From Ruminococcus flavefaciens (GTDB lineage: Bacteria; Bacillota; Clostridia; Oscillospirales; Ruminococcaceae), in contig DFHF01000053.1 in NCBI GenBank assembly GCA_002371825.1, forward strand, positions 99,804 through 163,803: a stretch of 64,000 bases of DNA, given 5' to 3'. Under the pieces are notes generated by a model, which worked only from the letters and a program-made list of their open reading frames with translations, was not told where the DNA came from and searched no databases. Both the position numbers and the translations under genes were made by a program. Below, in pieces: positions 33,760 through 42,983 of this stretch (positions within the stretch are counted from its first letter, which is position 1; every line of letters begins with the position of its first letter).

Positions 33760-34787
33760 TACACTGTACCTCTGTTTCCGTACATTTTTTCGTAGTAGTT
33801 CTGATACTCGCCTGAGATGATGGTCTCCCACCACTCACGGTTCTCCAGATACCACTTGATAGTCTTCTTGATGCCGTCCTCAAACTTTGTCTCGGGCAGC
33901 CAGCCAAGCTCGTTGTGGATCTTTGTGGGATCGATAGCGTAGCGCATATCGTGACCCTTTCTGTCCTCAACATGAGTGATAAGGCTCTCAGGCTTGCCCA
34001 GCTCCTTGCATATGAGCTTTACGATGTCGATGTTCTTCATCTCGTTGTGGCCGCCTACATTGTAGACCTCGCCAACCTTGCCCTTATGGATGATAAGGTC
34101 GATTGCACGGCAGTGATCCTCAACATAGAGCCAGTCACGGACGTTGAGTCCTTCGCCGTATACGGGGAGAGGCTTGTCTGCCAGTGCGTTTGCGATCATA
34201 AGGGGTATCAGCTTCTCGGGGAAGTGATAGGGGCCGTAGTTGTTGGAGCATCTTGATATTGTCACAGGCAGTCCGTAGGTTCTGTGGTAAGCCATTACCA
34301 GAAGGTCAGCGCCTGCCTTTGATGAGCTGTAAGGGCTGCTTGTGTGGATAGGAGTTTCCTCTGTGAAGAAGAGGTCGGGACGGTCAAGAGGAAGGTCGCC
34401 GTAAACCTCATCTGTTGATACCTGATGATATCTCTGTATGCCGTACTTGCGGCAGGCATCCATGAGCACCTGTGTGCCGAGGATGTTTGTCTGGAGGAAT
34501 ATCTCGGGGTTCTCGATAGAGCGGTCAACGTGCGACTCAGCCGCAAAGTTTACAACGATGTCGGGCTTCTCCTCCTCGAAAAGCTTGTATATAGCCTCTC
34601 TGTCGCAGATATCTATCTTCACGAAGCGGAAGTTGGGGTTCTTCATTACAGGCTCAAGGGTTGAGAGATTGCCTGCGTAGGTCAGCTTATCAAGACATAC
34701 TATGCGGTAGTCGGGATAAGTATTGAGCATATGGAATACGAAATTTGAACCGATAAATCCGGCACCGCCGGTTACGAAAATATTCAT
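33759..34787 (-). CDS. rfbB: dTDP-glucose 4,6-dehydratase
   Basis: The 342-residue protein has the family length. The motifs are MNIFVTGGAGFIGSNF (NAD loop), the STDEVYGDL catalytic loop (Thr-Asp-Glu), the YSSSKAGAD Tyr-Lys pair and RCSNNYGPYHFPEKLIPL. It converts dTDP-glucose to dTDP-4-dehydro-6-deoxyglucose with a bound NAD+. GAGGAGG lies before the ATG. It is flanked by rfbC and rfbD in a tight operon. Confidence 0.97.
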   Translation of the reverse strand: MNIFVTGGAGFIGSNFVFHMLNTYPDYRIVCLDKLTYAGNLSTLEPVMKNPNFRFVKIDICDREAIYKLFEEEKPDIVVNFAAESHVDRSIENPEIFLQTNILGTQVLMDACRKYGIQRYHQVSTDEVYGDLPLDRPDLFFTEETPIHTSSPYSSSKAGADLLVMAYHRTYGLPVTISRCSNNYGPYHFPEKLIPLMIANALADKPLPVYGEGLNVRDWLYVEDHCRAIDLIIHKGKVGEVYNVGGHNEMKNIDIVKLICKELGKPESLITHVEDRKGHDMRYAIDPTKIHNELGWLPETKFEDGIKKTIKWYLENREWWETIISGEYQNYYEKMYGNRGTV

Positions 34788-34798
34788 TTTGTTCCTCC

Positions 34799-35350
34799 TC
34801 AGAACTCTGTTTTTGAATCTGCAAGTGAAGGGTGTACCTTGTCTTTTTCGCTTAGAATTATCTCTCCCACCTCAGGCCATTCAATGCCGATAGCAGGGTC
34901 ATTCCACATGATACCGCCCTCATCCTCAGGGTGATAAAGGTCATCACACTTGTAAGCAAATTCTGCATAGTCACTCATAACAACGAAACCATGAGCAAAT
35001 CCACGGGGTATCATGAACTGACGCTTGTTCTCCTCTGAGAGCACTGCGCCTACCCACTGACCGTATGTGGGACTGCCCTTGCGGAGGTCAACTGCAACAT
35101 CAAAAACCTCTCCTTTAAGCACACGCACCAGCTTTGCCTGTGGATGTGTTTTCTGGAAATGAAGTCCACGGAGAACGCCTTTGCGTGAGCTGGACTGATT
35201 GTCCTGAACGAAGTTGTAGTCAAGCCCGGCAGCCTTGAAATCGGACTCCTTGTAGGTCTCCATGAAGTAACCACGATTGTCACCGTAGGTCTTGACGTCG
35301 ATTATGTAAACACCTTTTATCTTGGTCTCGTTAAATGTAAAATTGCTCAT
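34799..35350 (-). CDS. rfbC: dTDP-4-dehydrorhamnose 3,5-epimerase
   Basis: ATG 35350 is eight bases after AAGGAG and is preferred to an upstream GTG (183 residues). The cupin fold is shown by DNRGYFMETY, GVLRGLHFQ (catalytic His), KLVRVLKGEVFDVAVDLRKGSPTYG and FAHGFVV. It epimerises C3 and C5 of the 4-keto sugar. Eleven bases separate it from rfbB. Confidence 0.96.
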   Translation of the reverse strand: MSNFTFNETKIKGVYIIDVKTYGDNRGYFMETYKESDFKAAGLDYNFVQDNQSSSRKGVLRGLHFQKTHPQAKLVRVLKGEVFDVAVDLRKGSPTYGQWVGAVLSEENKRQFMIPRGFAHGFVVMSDYAEFAYKCDDLYHPEDEGGIMWNDPAIGIEWPEVGEIILSEKDKVHPSLADSKTEF

Positions 35351-35362
35351 TTTACGCACTCC

Positions 35363-36250
35363 TTAGTATTTTATCCTGCCCTCGGCCACCTTTTTCAGAT
35401 GTGCGCCGTAGGGAGACTTTCCGTATTTTTCAGCAGACCTCATAAGTCCGTCACGGTCTATCCAGCCGTTGATGAAGGCTATCTCCTCAGGGGCGGATAT
35501 CTCTATGCCCTGACGATTCTGCACCATGCGGACGAACTCTGTAGCATCCACAAGGCTGTCCATTGTTCCTGTGTCGAGCCATGCGAATCCACGTCCCAGA
35601 AGCTGAACATCGAGGATACCGTCCTGCAAATACATCTCGTTGAGAGTAGTTATCTCCAGCTCTCCACGGGCGGAGGGCTTGACCTGATTAGCCTTATCAG
35701 ATACACCTGACGGGTAGAAATACAGGCCTGTGACCGCATAGCTGCTCTTTGGATATGCAGGCTTTTCCTCGATTGAAATTGCCTGCCCCTTGTCGTTGAA
35801 TTCAACTACTCCGAAGCGCTCCGGGTCTGAGACATAGTAGCCGAATACGGTGGCACGGCTGTTTGCCTCCGCATTTTCCTTTGCGGTGCGGAGTATCTTT
35901 CCGAAGCCGTTTCCGTAGAATATATTGTCCCCCAGCACCATTGCACAGGCATCGTCTCCGATGAACTCCCTGCCAAGAATAAAGGCCTGAGCCAGTCCGT
36001 CCGGAGAGGGCTGCACCTTATAGCTGAGATTTATTCCGAACTCCTCCCCGCTGCCAAGAAGTCTCTCGAAATTAGGAAGGTCTGACGGGGTAGATATTAT
36101 AAGTATATCCTTTATCCCTGCCAGCATAAGTGTTGACAGCGGATAATATACCATTGGTTTATCATATACGGGAAGCAGCTGCTTTGATGTTACCATTGTT
36201 AAAGGGTAAAGTCTTGTGCCGGAGCCTCCGGCGAGAATTATACCTTTCAT
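35363..36250 (-). CDS. rfbA: Glucose-1-phosphate thymidylyltransferase
   Basis: The start at MKGIILAGGSGTRLYPLT (36250), with AAGGAG upstream, gives 295 residues. The nucleotidyltransferase signature G-G-S-G-T-R-L, PVYDKPMVYYPLSTLMLAG, VLGDNIFYG and GLYFYP are present. It makes dTDP-glucose from glucose-1-phosphate and dTTP and opens the rhamnose pathway. It is the first gene of the operon, with a consensus promoter at 36382-36410. Confidence 0.96.
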   Translation of the reverse strand: MKGIILAGGSGTRLYPLTMVTSKQLLPVYDKPMVYYPLSTLMLAGIKDILIISTPSDLPNFERLLGSGEEFGINLSYKVQPSPDGLAQAFILGREFIGDDACAMVLGDNIFYGNGFGKILRTAKENAEANSRATVFGYYVSDPERFGVVEFNDKGQAISIEEKPAYPKSSYAVTGLYFYPSGVSDKANQVKPSARGELEITTLNEMYLQDGILDVQLLGRGFAWLDTGTMDSLVDATEFVRMVQNRQGIEISAPEEIAFINGWIDRDGLMRSAEKYGKSPYGAHLKKVAEGRIKY

Positions 36251-36381
36251 GCTGTTTTCTCCTTTTCTCTGCGGCCGCCGGCAACTTCTGACAGCCATGC
36301 CTATCTAACATTGTAATCCGGCAGCGAAGTTTTGTCAAGTGGCCTATGCAAAGCTTGTGTATATCAATGTCTATCTTTTCT

Positions 36382-36410
36382 ATTTTACCACGAATAGACG
36401 ATATTGTCAA
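36382..36410 (-). promoter_or_regulatory. Promoter of rfbACBD
   Basis: Minus-strand TTGACA (36405-36410), 17-bp spacer, TAAAAT (36382-36387). The remainder of the 36299-36757 gap is AT-rich; a TATAAT near 36695 probably belongs to the following dockerin gene. Confidence 0.75.
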
Positions 36411-36757
36411 AGATTATCCATTTTGTATTTGTATATAACAATTATTTCCCCGCATCAGCTGTACGGACTTTTGCAGGAGCAGCTCCGGTACTGAGTACAC
36501 ACCAAAAAAGCTCAGTAGTATCTCAAATGATATTGCACGGATAGGATTCTGAGCAATAAGTTTATATATATTTATTACTTAATTGATTATATCGCTTTAT
36601 TCCATATATTTAAAATGCACAAAAAAGTCCTGTTATTTTCTACAGCCGCAATATGTTGCCTTAGTGCAACAAAATGCTGAAACCGTTTTTTTCACGTTAT
36701 AATTAGCATTAGAGATGTCGACAGCTCGCTAAAATCATAAAAAGGATATTAAATAAA

Positions 36758-37600
36758 ATGAAAAATAGTTTTAAGAAATTTGCAGCAGCTATCGCCGCAT
36801 CAGCTCTCTGCACAGCCTCAGCTATGTCCACCGCAGCGAACGTTAGCGCTGTTGAGAGCAAGAAACACACAACATACAGAACCTATTTCTATTATGACAA
36901 GAGCGCATCAACAAGCAGCAGATTCCATGAGCTGTCACTGGAGTATGTCTCATATAAGTCATGCCCAGTTGTAGGCCCCGGATCTCAGGGTGCTGCAAGG
37001 ACCAGTGATCCTGACGCTATCTATAACCTCTCATGGTACAGAAACGGCAGCGGTTCTCAGTATGCCTCCGTTAAATACTTTGATATAACCTACAACAGAA
37101 ATACTGCTCCTCAGAGCAGCGGTATGATCTGCAAGATCGTGTCCGAAGCTTATGATACAGCTCCCCACAGCCTTGAATGGGGTATCGGCAACGAGTGCAA
37201 CATGAACAAAAATGCAAGAATAGAGTATAAGTACAAGATCATGGACAGATACGGCAATCTCATCACAAAGTCTCAGTACTCAGACTACTATTCAAAGACC
37301 GTTGCTGATATAGATGCTGATGTTTGCAACGATGACGATATCTGCATAAAGGCTCTTACTGTAATGATCGGCGATATCAACGATGATGATGTTGTTGATG
37401 ATGCAGATCAGCGCTACCTCACAAGATATCTGAACGGCACCGAAGATATCCCCTATCACTGCAAGCAGCTGAACAATAAGTCTGCCTGCTTCTATGCAGC
37501 TGATATGAACGGCGACGGCTATGTAAACAGCACCGACCTCGATATCCTTAACAGATACCTTGCAGGTACACAGAGACTTGTTGACTGTCAGTATTCATAA
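36758..37600 (+). CDS. Secreted dockerin protein of unknown function
   Basis: The 280-residue protein has a signal peptide (residues 1-31, cleavage near NVSA), a beta-rich domain of about 170 residues with no recognised family (FHELSLEYVSYKSCPVVGPG..., SLEWGIGNECNMNKNARIEYKYK) and a C-terminal type I dockerin. The two Ca loops are DINDDDVVDDAD and DMNGDGYVNSTD. The N-terminal domain may be a carbohydrate-binding or structural module (inference). AAGGAT lies ten bases before the ATG. Confidence 0.85.
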   Translation: MKNSFKKFAAAIAASALCTASAMSTAANVSAVESKKHTTYRTYFYYDKSASTSSRFHELSLEYVSYKSCPVVGPGSQGAARTSDPDAIYNLSWYRNGSGSQYASVKYFDITYNRNTAPQSSGMICKIVSEAYDTAPHSLEWGIGNECNMNKNARIEYKYKIMDRYGNLITKSQYSDYYSKTVADIDADVCNDDDICIKALTVMIGDINDDDVVDDADQRYLTRYLNGTEDIPYHCKQLNNKSACFYAADMNGDGYVNSTDLDILNRYLAGTQRLVDCQYS

Positions 37601-37647
37601 TAAGCAGTCAAAAAAACTAACCTTTCAGATCAAAAAATAAAACAAAG

Positions 37648-37680
37648 CCGCAGGACCAGAAATGTGCCTGCGGTTTTTTT
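37648..37680 (+). terminator. Terminator of the 36758 dockerin gene
   Basis: CCGCAGG / CCTGCGG with a 12-base loop, followed by seven T. Confidence 0.88.
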
Positions 37681-37870
37681 ACCGTTTATAGCCTTTTTCG
37701 CCCCATAATAAAGCAAATGAAGTAATTTTTACAAAGCATCTTAAAAATTTTTTTCGATTTCATGTCCGATTCATATTATCACGTCCGAGTAGTATTTATG
37801 TAACGCTTACAGCGATGCATCTCCGGTGCCGGGAACGGCTTCCGGAAAAAACAAATAAGGAGTTAATACA

Positions 37871-40819
37871 ATGGATCAAAAAAGAAGGATATGCAATAAG
37901 GCTGCGGCCGGACTTCTTGCGCTGCTTCTGACAGCAGGTGCAGTGCCTGCCGGAAACAGCTATGAAAACAGCATGATTTCAGTAAGTGCAAGTGCCGAAG
38001 AATTACAGGAGGCAGCTGAAGCTGTATTGGCTGCAGTGAATTCCGGACTTGCCGTAAGCAGCAGAAATATCTGTCTTAACATCTCTGTTTCAGACATTAA
38101 ACCAGACAAAAATACATCCGTAGCTATAGACGGAGAGGATGTAAAATACACTGTAAAAGACGGTGTCATCTCATTCAATTTCGAGTGTGTGCCCAAAAAG
38201 ATCTCCGATACCCACCAGCTCACAGTAAAGAGCGGAAAGAAGGTTCTTCTGGAGAAGGAGATCTCCGCCGAGAAGCTTCTTAAGGATATCTGCGATAATG
38301 ATGCTGATATGAAAAAAGCAGCAGAAAATATGCTCAGATACGGTTCTGCAGCTCAGGATTACTTTGACTACGGTACAGCAGCTCAGGCAGAAAAGACAGC
38401 TCCCGCTTCAGATATCGCTATGCCGGCTAAGGGATTCGATAATGCTTCATTCAACAAGAAGCTCTCCGCTGCAAAGGCTCCGGTAAGATATGACGGAATG
38501 AGTATCTGCTTTGATGAGGACCTGACACTGAAAATGATATTCAGTCCCGCAGCAGATTCCGATATAAGCAAGGCTGAGGAATTTATCCGCAGCAATATCT
38601 CCTTCAGAGACGGCAATTCCGAGGTATCACGCAACGGAAATAAGATCTGCGTTATAAAGCATGATATCGGTATAAGAGAGATCGAAAAGCAGTTCACTCT
38701 CACAGCCCTCGGTGAGGATACAAAGATAAGCGTTTCTCAGTTCATGGCTAATGTTATGGCCGAGAAGAGCACCGACGAGGAAACGGTTGAGCTTCAGGAG
38801 CTCTGCAAGGCGCTTTACAGCCTCTACGACTCAGTTAAGGGAATCCCCGAAAACTATACTGAACCCGTAAAGGAAGAGCAGACAATTACAACTACCACCT
38901 CTGCAATCGTTTCTTCCACAACGACCACTACAACAACAACTGCTTCCGACAGCGGCAGCAGCAATACTGCAACAACAACGACCTCCTCCGGAGCTGCTGA
39001 CCCCATCGAGAGCAGCCTTATCGTTCCCACAAAGATCAAGGGAATGTACTCATACACACTTGATGATGCCATCAATTCAACTCCGCATATTTCTACTTGC
39101 GGAAACCTTGTAATGCTTTATCAGCCTGACTATATTGAAAACAGCGTTCTTCAGGTCTATGATATCAATACAGGAGAGCTGGTCTCAGAAAAGCTCCTTC
39201 CTCCCTATGATGATTTTGATTACAAGAACTACTCCATGATAGAAAACGGCATTATTGAAGAAAGCGCATCAAGTCTGATTAAGTATTATGATATTTCCTT
39301 AAATGAACAGAAGACCTTCGATCTAAATGATTATTCTGATAAGGGCGACGGAAATGTATTATTAGCTATTTCTGATTCAGGAAGATATATATTTTTCACA
39401 TCATATACTTACGTTGAAGAATTCGGAGATCCCCCCCAGAGCTATTACTTTATTATTGATACCGAAAATGAAAGCTGTATTGAGATAATGTGTGATGATA
39501 ATCTATACGGCGCTAAATATAATTCCGAAGACGAATGCTTTTATTGTAATGCCGGCAATGGCACCACAGTAAAAATAACACCTGACGGCACTGTAACAGA
39601 AAACAAAGCCCTTAGCAATGCTTTAATTGTCAAAGATAAAGCAATAACTCATTCCAGCAACGGAATGTACATCTCAAACCCTGATGGTTCTGATGCAAAA
39701 TTTGTTTACTACGACAAAGAAGATGAAGCACCATACTACACTAATGGAAAGTATGCTGTTTCCTTTGGAAAAAACCTGAGATTATACGACCTCGATAACG
39801 ATATGGTTTCCGATCCTTTCAAACCCGGCGGAGTCAGCGACATTATCTTTACAGATAATGACAGGATTCTCCTTAGCGGCATGGAGGGAAACAATAAGCC
39901 CTTCCTGAAAATGATAAAGCCGGAAGAGTTCAGTATCTCCAACAAGCTCAGAGTTGAAAAAGATATTGATATGACTGAGCCGGAAAAAATGCTGTTCAAG
40001 GATCCATATGGCTCAGATGAAGAGCTGGATCCGATACTTACCGAACTCTATGACAGATTCGGCATCAAGCTGTTCTTTGAACTTAACCGCCATATGAACA
40101 ACAAATGGGATAATCAGGTATATGACTCCTATTACGGTGACAGAGTCCTCAAGGCACAGCAGATACTCGATTACTTCAATAACTGGCCGGATGATATCTG
40201 CCGTCAGGTAACAGACAACGGCTCAGACCTCTGGATAATTATCTGTGAAGAATTCCACCCGGCAATGAATGATCCCGAACTGATAGACCCTGCCGGACAG
40301 GCTCTTAGCTCTAACGGCAGACCCACAATAATACTTGAAGCATTTGATGAACTGGATGGTACCTTTGTACAGAATCTCTCACATGAGTTCATCCACACAC
40401 TCAACAACAGAATGGATTTCCATGATACTGAAGCATGGGAGAGCCTTTCACCTGCTGACGGATATAAGAACTCCTTCGCTGATTACTATTCAGCAACACA
40501 GTATACTTCCGGCTTTGAGGAGGATCTTTCAAATGTCTACTTCATCGACAGCTACGGACGTGTAAATTCAGAAGAGGACAGAGCAAGAATAGGAGAATAC
40601 CTCTGGTATTCATATGTAAACGGGGAGCTTGATTCCGCTTACGGAAGCGAACACGTCAGGGCAAAGGCAGAGCTTCTCATAAAGATGTACCGTGAAAAGT
40701 ACAGCTGTCTTGCTGAAATAGAAGAAGGAGAGCTCTACCTTGAAAAGGCACTTTCTCTCCCGCTTGGTGAATATATCCCATATAAAACTGATGAAAACGG
40801 CGAATATGCTTTCGGATAA
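37871..40819 (+). CDS. Large secreted protein with Thr-rich linker, propeller-like region and HExxH metallopeptidase-like domain
   Basis: The 982-residue protein opens with a signal peptide (residues 1-42). A first domain (about 43-340) is followed by a Thr/Ser linker (about 337-378) of the kind seen in cellulosomal and cell-wall proteins. A middle region (about 385-700) contains WD-like strands (DGNVLLAISDSGRYIFFTS and similar) suggesting a beta-propeller. The C-terminal domain has H838-E-F-I-H842 in QNLSHEFIHTLNN, with acidic residues about 20 downstream (DTEAWE), a zincin signature. It has no dockerin. The likely role is extracellular proteolysis; the family is not recognised. Confidence 0.82.
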   Translation: MDQKRRICNKAAAGLLALLLTAGAVPAGNSYENSMISVSASAEELQEAAEAVLAAVNSGLAVSSRNICLNISVSDIKPDKNTSVAIDGEDVKYTVKDGVISFNFECVPKKISDTHQLTVKSGKKVLLEKEISAEKLLKDICDNDADMKKAAENMLRYGSAAQDYFDYGTAAQAEKTAPASDIAMPAKGFDNASFNKKLSAAKAPVRYDGMSICFDEDLTLKMIFSPAADSDISKAEEFIRSNISFRDGNSEVSRNGNKICVIKHDIGIREIEKQFTLTALGEDTKISVSQFMANVMAEKSTDEETVELQELCKALYSLYDSVKGIPENYTEPVKEEQTITTTTSAIVSSTTTTTTTTASDSGSSNTATTTTSSGAADPIESSLIVPTKIKGMYSYTLDDAINSTPHISTCGNLVMLYQPDYIENSVLQVYDINTGELVSEKLLPPYDDFDYKNYSMIENGIIEESASSLIKYYDISLNEQKTFDLNDYSDKGDGNVLLAISDSGRYIFFTSYTYVEEFGDPPQSYYFIIDTENESCIEIMCDDNLYGAKYNSEDECFYCNAGNGTTVKITPDGTVTENKALSNALIVKDKAITHSSNGMYISNPDGSDAKFVYYDKEDEAPYYTNGKYAVSFGKNLRLYDLDNDMVSDPFKPGGVSDIIFTDNDRILLSGMEGNNKPFLKMIKPEEFSISNKLRVEKDIDMTEPEKMLFKDPYGSDEELDPILTELYDRFGIKLFFELNRHMNNKWDNQVYDSYYGDRVLKAQQILDYFNNWPDDICRQVTDNGSDLWIIICEEFHPAMNDPELIDPAGQALSSNGRPTIILEAFDELDGTFVQNLSHEFIHTLNNRMDFHDTEAWESLSPADGYKNSFADYYSATQYTSGFEEDLSNVYFIDSYGRVNSEEDRARIGEYLWYSYVNGELDSAYGSEHVRAKAELLIKMYREKYSCLAEIEEGELYLEKALSLPLGEYIPYKTDENGEYAFG

Positions 40820-40835
40820 TTTTTAATATAGCAAT

Positions 40836-40883
40836 TGAATACCGATATAAACGAAGCCCTTACTGAGCTTCGGTCGGTATTCA
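40836..40883. other. Long interrupted hairpin between metallopeptidase gene and small peptide
   Basis: TGAATACCGA (40836-40845) pairs with TCGGTATTCA (40874-40883), and inside this CGAAGC pairs with GCTTCG. There is no T-run after it, so it may be a processing site or leader structure rather than a terminator. Confidence 0.5.
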
Positions 40884-40918
40884 CATTGCAGGAGTAAAAT
40901 GTAAAAAGGAGTTTAATT

Positions 40919-41032
40919 ATGAATAAATATATCGCACCTGAGCTTGAGATAATCTGTTTTGAATCCGAGGACGTTATAACCACCTCTGATATCGAATACA
41001 CAACAGCAGAAAACGAATCAAGCATACACTAA
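40919..41032 (+). CDS. 37-residue acidic peptide, possible secreted or modified peptide precursor
   Basis: The frame has its own AAAAAGGAG site eight bases before the ATG and is followed by terminators. The peptide starts MNKYIAPELEIICFESEDV, then ITTSD...ENESSIH. The N-terminal [MN]KY-x-x-PELE-[IV]...DVI-x-T-S pattern recurs in small Firmicutes ORFs (recalled, not searched), some thought to be peptide precursors with a leader and a variable tail. No modifying enzyme lies nearby. Function unknown. Confidence 0.6.
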   Translation: MNKYIAPELEIICFESEDVITTSDIEYTTAENESSIH

Positions 41033-41044
41033 GTTATAAAATAT

Positions 41045-41112
41045 CCCCGGATCATCAAGGTCCGGGGATTTTCATATATAAAAGCTCTCCCCGGACATTC
41101 AGCCCGGGGAGA
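41045..41112 (+). terminator. Two tandem terminator-like hairpins after the small peptide
   Basis: CCCCGGA/TCCGGGG (41045-41067) is followed by ATTTTC. CTCTCCCCGG/CCGGGGAGA (41085-41112) follows. Confidence 0.75.
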
Positions 41113-41180
41113 ACCTGTAAATAGGGAGTTTTCTTAACGTCCGGAAGTGCTGATCCGGCGCTGTCAGAAATGGGATATGC

Positions 41181-42983
41181 TTATTTCTTTAAAAGCTTGT
41201 TCTGTAATTCAAGTGCATCCATAGGAGTAATGCCGTCGCCGGTGTTGTAGAGGTCAGCATTGAACTTTCCCTTTGATGTAAGCTGATACTTGTCTCCGTT
41301 AGAGATAGACTGCATAATGAGAACTGCATCATTCATCTTCATTATCTTATCACCGTCTGCATCGCCTGAACGCTCTATATCAGTTTTCTCAATAAGCTCA
41401 TAATACTTGTCAAATTTGTATTCTACATTCTCTGATGTGCTGTTTCCTTCCTCAGGAACACCGATATAGAGATAATAGCATTCTGCTATCATTGCATCAT
41501 AAAGATCGCCGCTTACTCCGTCACCATTAAGATCGAAGTCTGTCTTGCACTTCTCAATGACCTCGTCAGAAAGTGTTCTTGCGGAATCTACAGTCTTGCC
41601 GCCGAAGAGCTCGCCGATATAGAGTTCTACGTCAACAGAATCCCAGTAATCGTACTTGCCGTCGAAATTGATATCAGGTATCTCCTTTTCGCCTGCATTA
41701 GCTGCCTTTACAAAGTCTGTAAAGTACTTTGCGAAAAGTGACTCATTGAATGTAAATGAAGCTTCTGTTATACCGGCATCCTCCATATATTTGCATACCA
41801 TTTCACGCACACCATAATTGCTGGCGTTTTTGCATATTTCTTTAAAATAGTCATGGTAATCACCATTGTCATCAATAGTGACTTTAGCATATTCGGGAAG
41901 CAGCGGCTTGTTTTCAAAGAAGTATGCCATCATATAATCGCTGAATACCCAATTAAACTTATCCACCATGAACTCGCCGGCCAATTCATTGTTATTGAAG
42001 AGGGCAAGGTAATCATTAACCATTTTTACGCAGCGCTGCTCGATATCCTCAGGCAGTTCAGCCATCATTTCATAATGTGTTACCAAAGGACCACGGTGAA
42101 GGGCTCCGTCCTTATCAGTCCAGTTTTCGTTCCATGTGAATTCGCCGTTATTATTTTCAACATACACCATGATATAGAAGATATCACGCATTGTAAGATC
42201 GCCGTCAGCATCAACATCAAGATCTACCTTGCCACTGTCAAAGCTATTCTTTATCAGCTTATAGTTTGCACGCAGATAGTGCATCTCGCTGAAGAAGAAA
42301 TCGACGAACAGTCTGTCAAAATCGCCATATTCCTCTATAGTGTCATATTCCGAGAGGGAATTGCAGCCATATGATCCCATTCTCTTCGGTTTGCCGTTGC
42401 CGTTGCTGTTTCTCAGGGGATCGATCCTGCTCTCAACATTGACGAAGTTGAAATCATATGTATCAGTCAGTGTATAGTAATAATTATAGTTTTCGCTGTC
42501 CGGGTTTGTTAAGTCTTCATAGTAATCTTTCAGTATATCCACAAGCCCCTGAGCAGAGCCGTAGGTATCAGGACAGTTTTCCTTGTAGTACTCAGGCACA
42601 TAGAGATCTGTAGTTATATCCTTGTAAAGTCCGTAATAATAAGCGAGGTATTCGCAGTCATTAGGGTCTACAATGCCGTTTTCGTCGTAATCGGCGTTGA
42701 GTCTGCACTTCTCACGCATTTCATCAGAAGCGCCTGCGTTCCATACTGAACGATAAAGTGCATAGCAGTCGAAAATGTCAAATTTGCCGTCGCTGTTCAG
42801 ATCGATATCGAACTGTCCGTCAGCTATTGCAGCTACGCAGTTACGCTCAACGCTGTACTCCTCCATGATGGTGTCGGGAGTAATTATCGGAACAGGAATT
42901 TCTGCATCAGCAGCATTAGGAACAACCGGTGATACTGAAACTGATGCGATCAATGCGGCTAAAAAAGCAGGTAATTTTTTCAT
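41181..42983 (-). CDS. Secreted protein with several dockerin-like EF-hand motifs
   Basis: An AAAGGAG site lies seven bases before the ATG at 42983, which starts a signal peptide (MKKLPAFLAALIASVSVSP...AADA), giving 600 residues. EF-hand-like D-x-[DN]-x-[DN]-G loops are spread along the chain (DLNSDGKFDIFD, DYDENGIVDPND, DVDADGDLTMRD, DINFDGKYDYWD, DLNGDGVSGDLYD, DADGDKIMKMND), and the last pair ends in a canonical dockerin-like segment (GITPMDALELQNKLLKK). The globular parts are Tyr/Asp-rich and unrecognised. The frame is open upstream into the preceding gene with no stop (see 42984-43559). Confidence 0.82.
   Translation of the reverse strand: MKKLPAFLAALIASVSVSPVVPNAADAEIPVPIITPDTIMEEYSVERNCVAAIADGQFDIDLNSDGKFDIFDCYALYRSVWNAGASDEMREKCRLNADYDENGIVDPNDCEYLAYYYGLYKDITTDLYVPEYYKENCPDTYGSAQGLVDILKDYYEDLTNPDSENYNYYYTLTDTYDFNFVNVESRIDPLRNSNGNGKPKRMGSYGCNSLSEYDTIEEYGDFDRLFVDFFFSEMHYLRANYKLIKNSFDSGKVDLDVDADGDLTMRDIFYIMVYVENNNGEFTWNENWTDKDGALHRGPLVTHYEMMAELPEDIEQRCVKMVNDYLALFNNNELAGEFMVDKFNWVFSDYMMAYFFENKPLLPEYAKVTIDDNGDYHDYFKEICKNASNYGVREMVCKYMEDAGITEASFTFNESLFAKYFTDFVKAANAGEKEIPDINFDGKYDYWDSVDVELYIGELFGGKTVDSARTLSDEVIEKCKTDFDLNGDGVSGDLYDAMIAECYYLYIGVPEEGNSTSENVEYKFDKYYELIEKTDIERSGDADGDKIMKMNDAVLIMQSISNGDKYQLTSKGKFNADLYNTGDGITPMDALELQNKLLKK

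Noticed and set aside
32869..36250. Several + strand frames across the rfb genes
   Set aside because: All lie antisense to well-recognised rfb enzymes and lack start signals.
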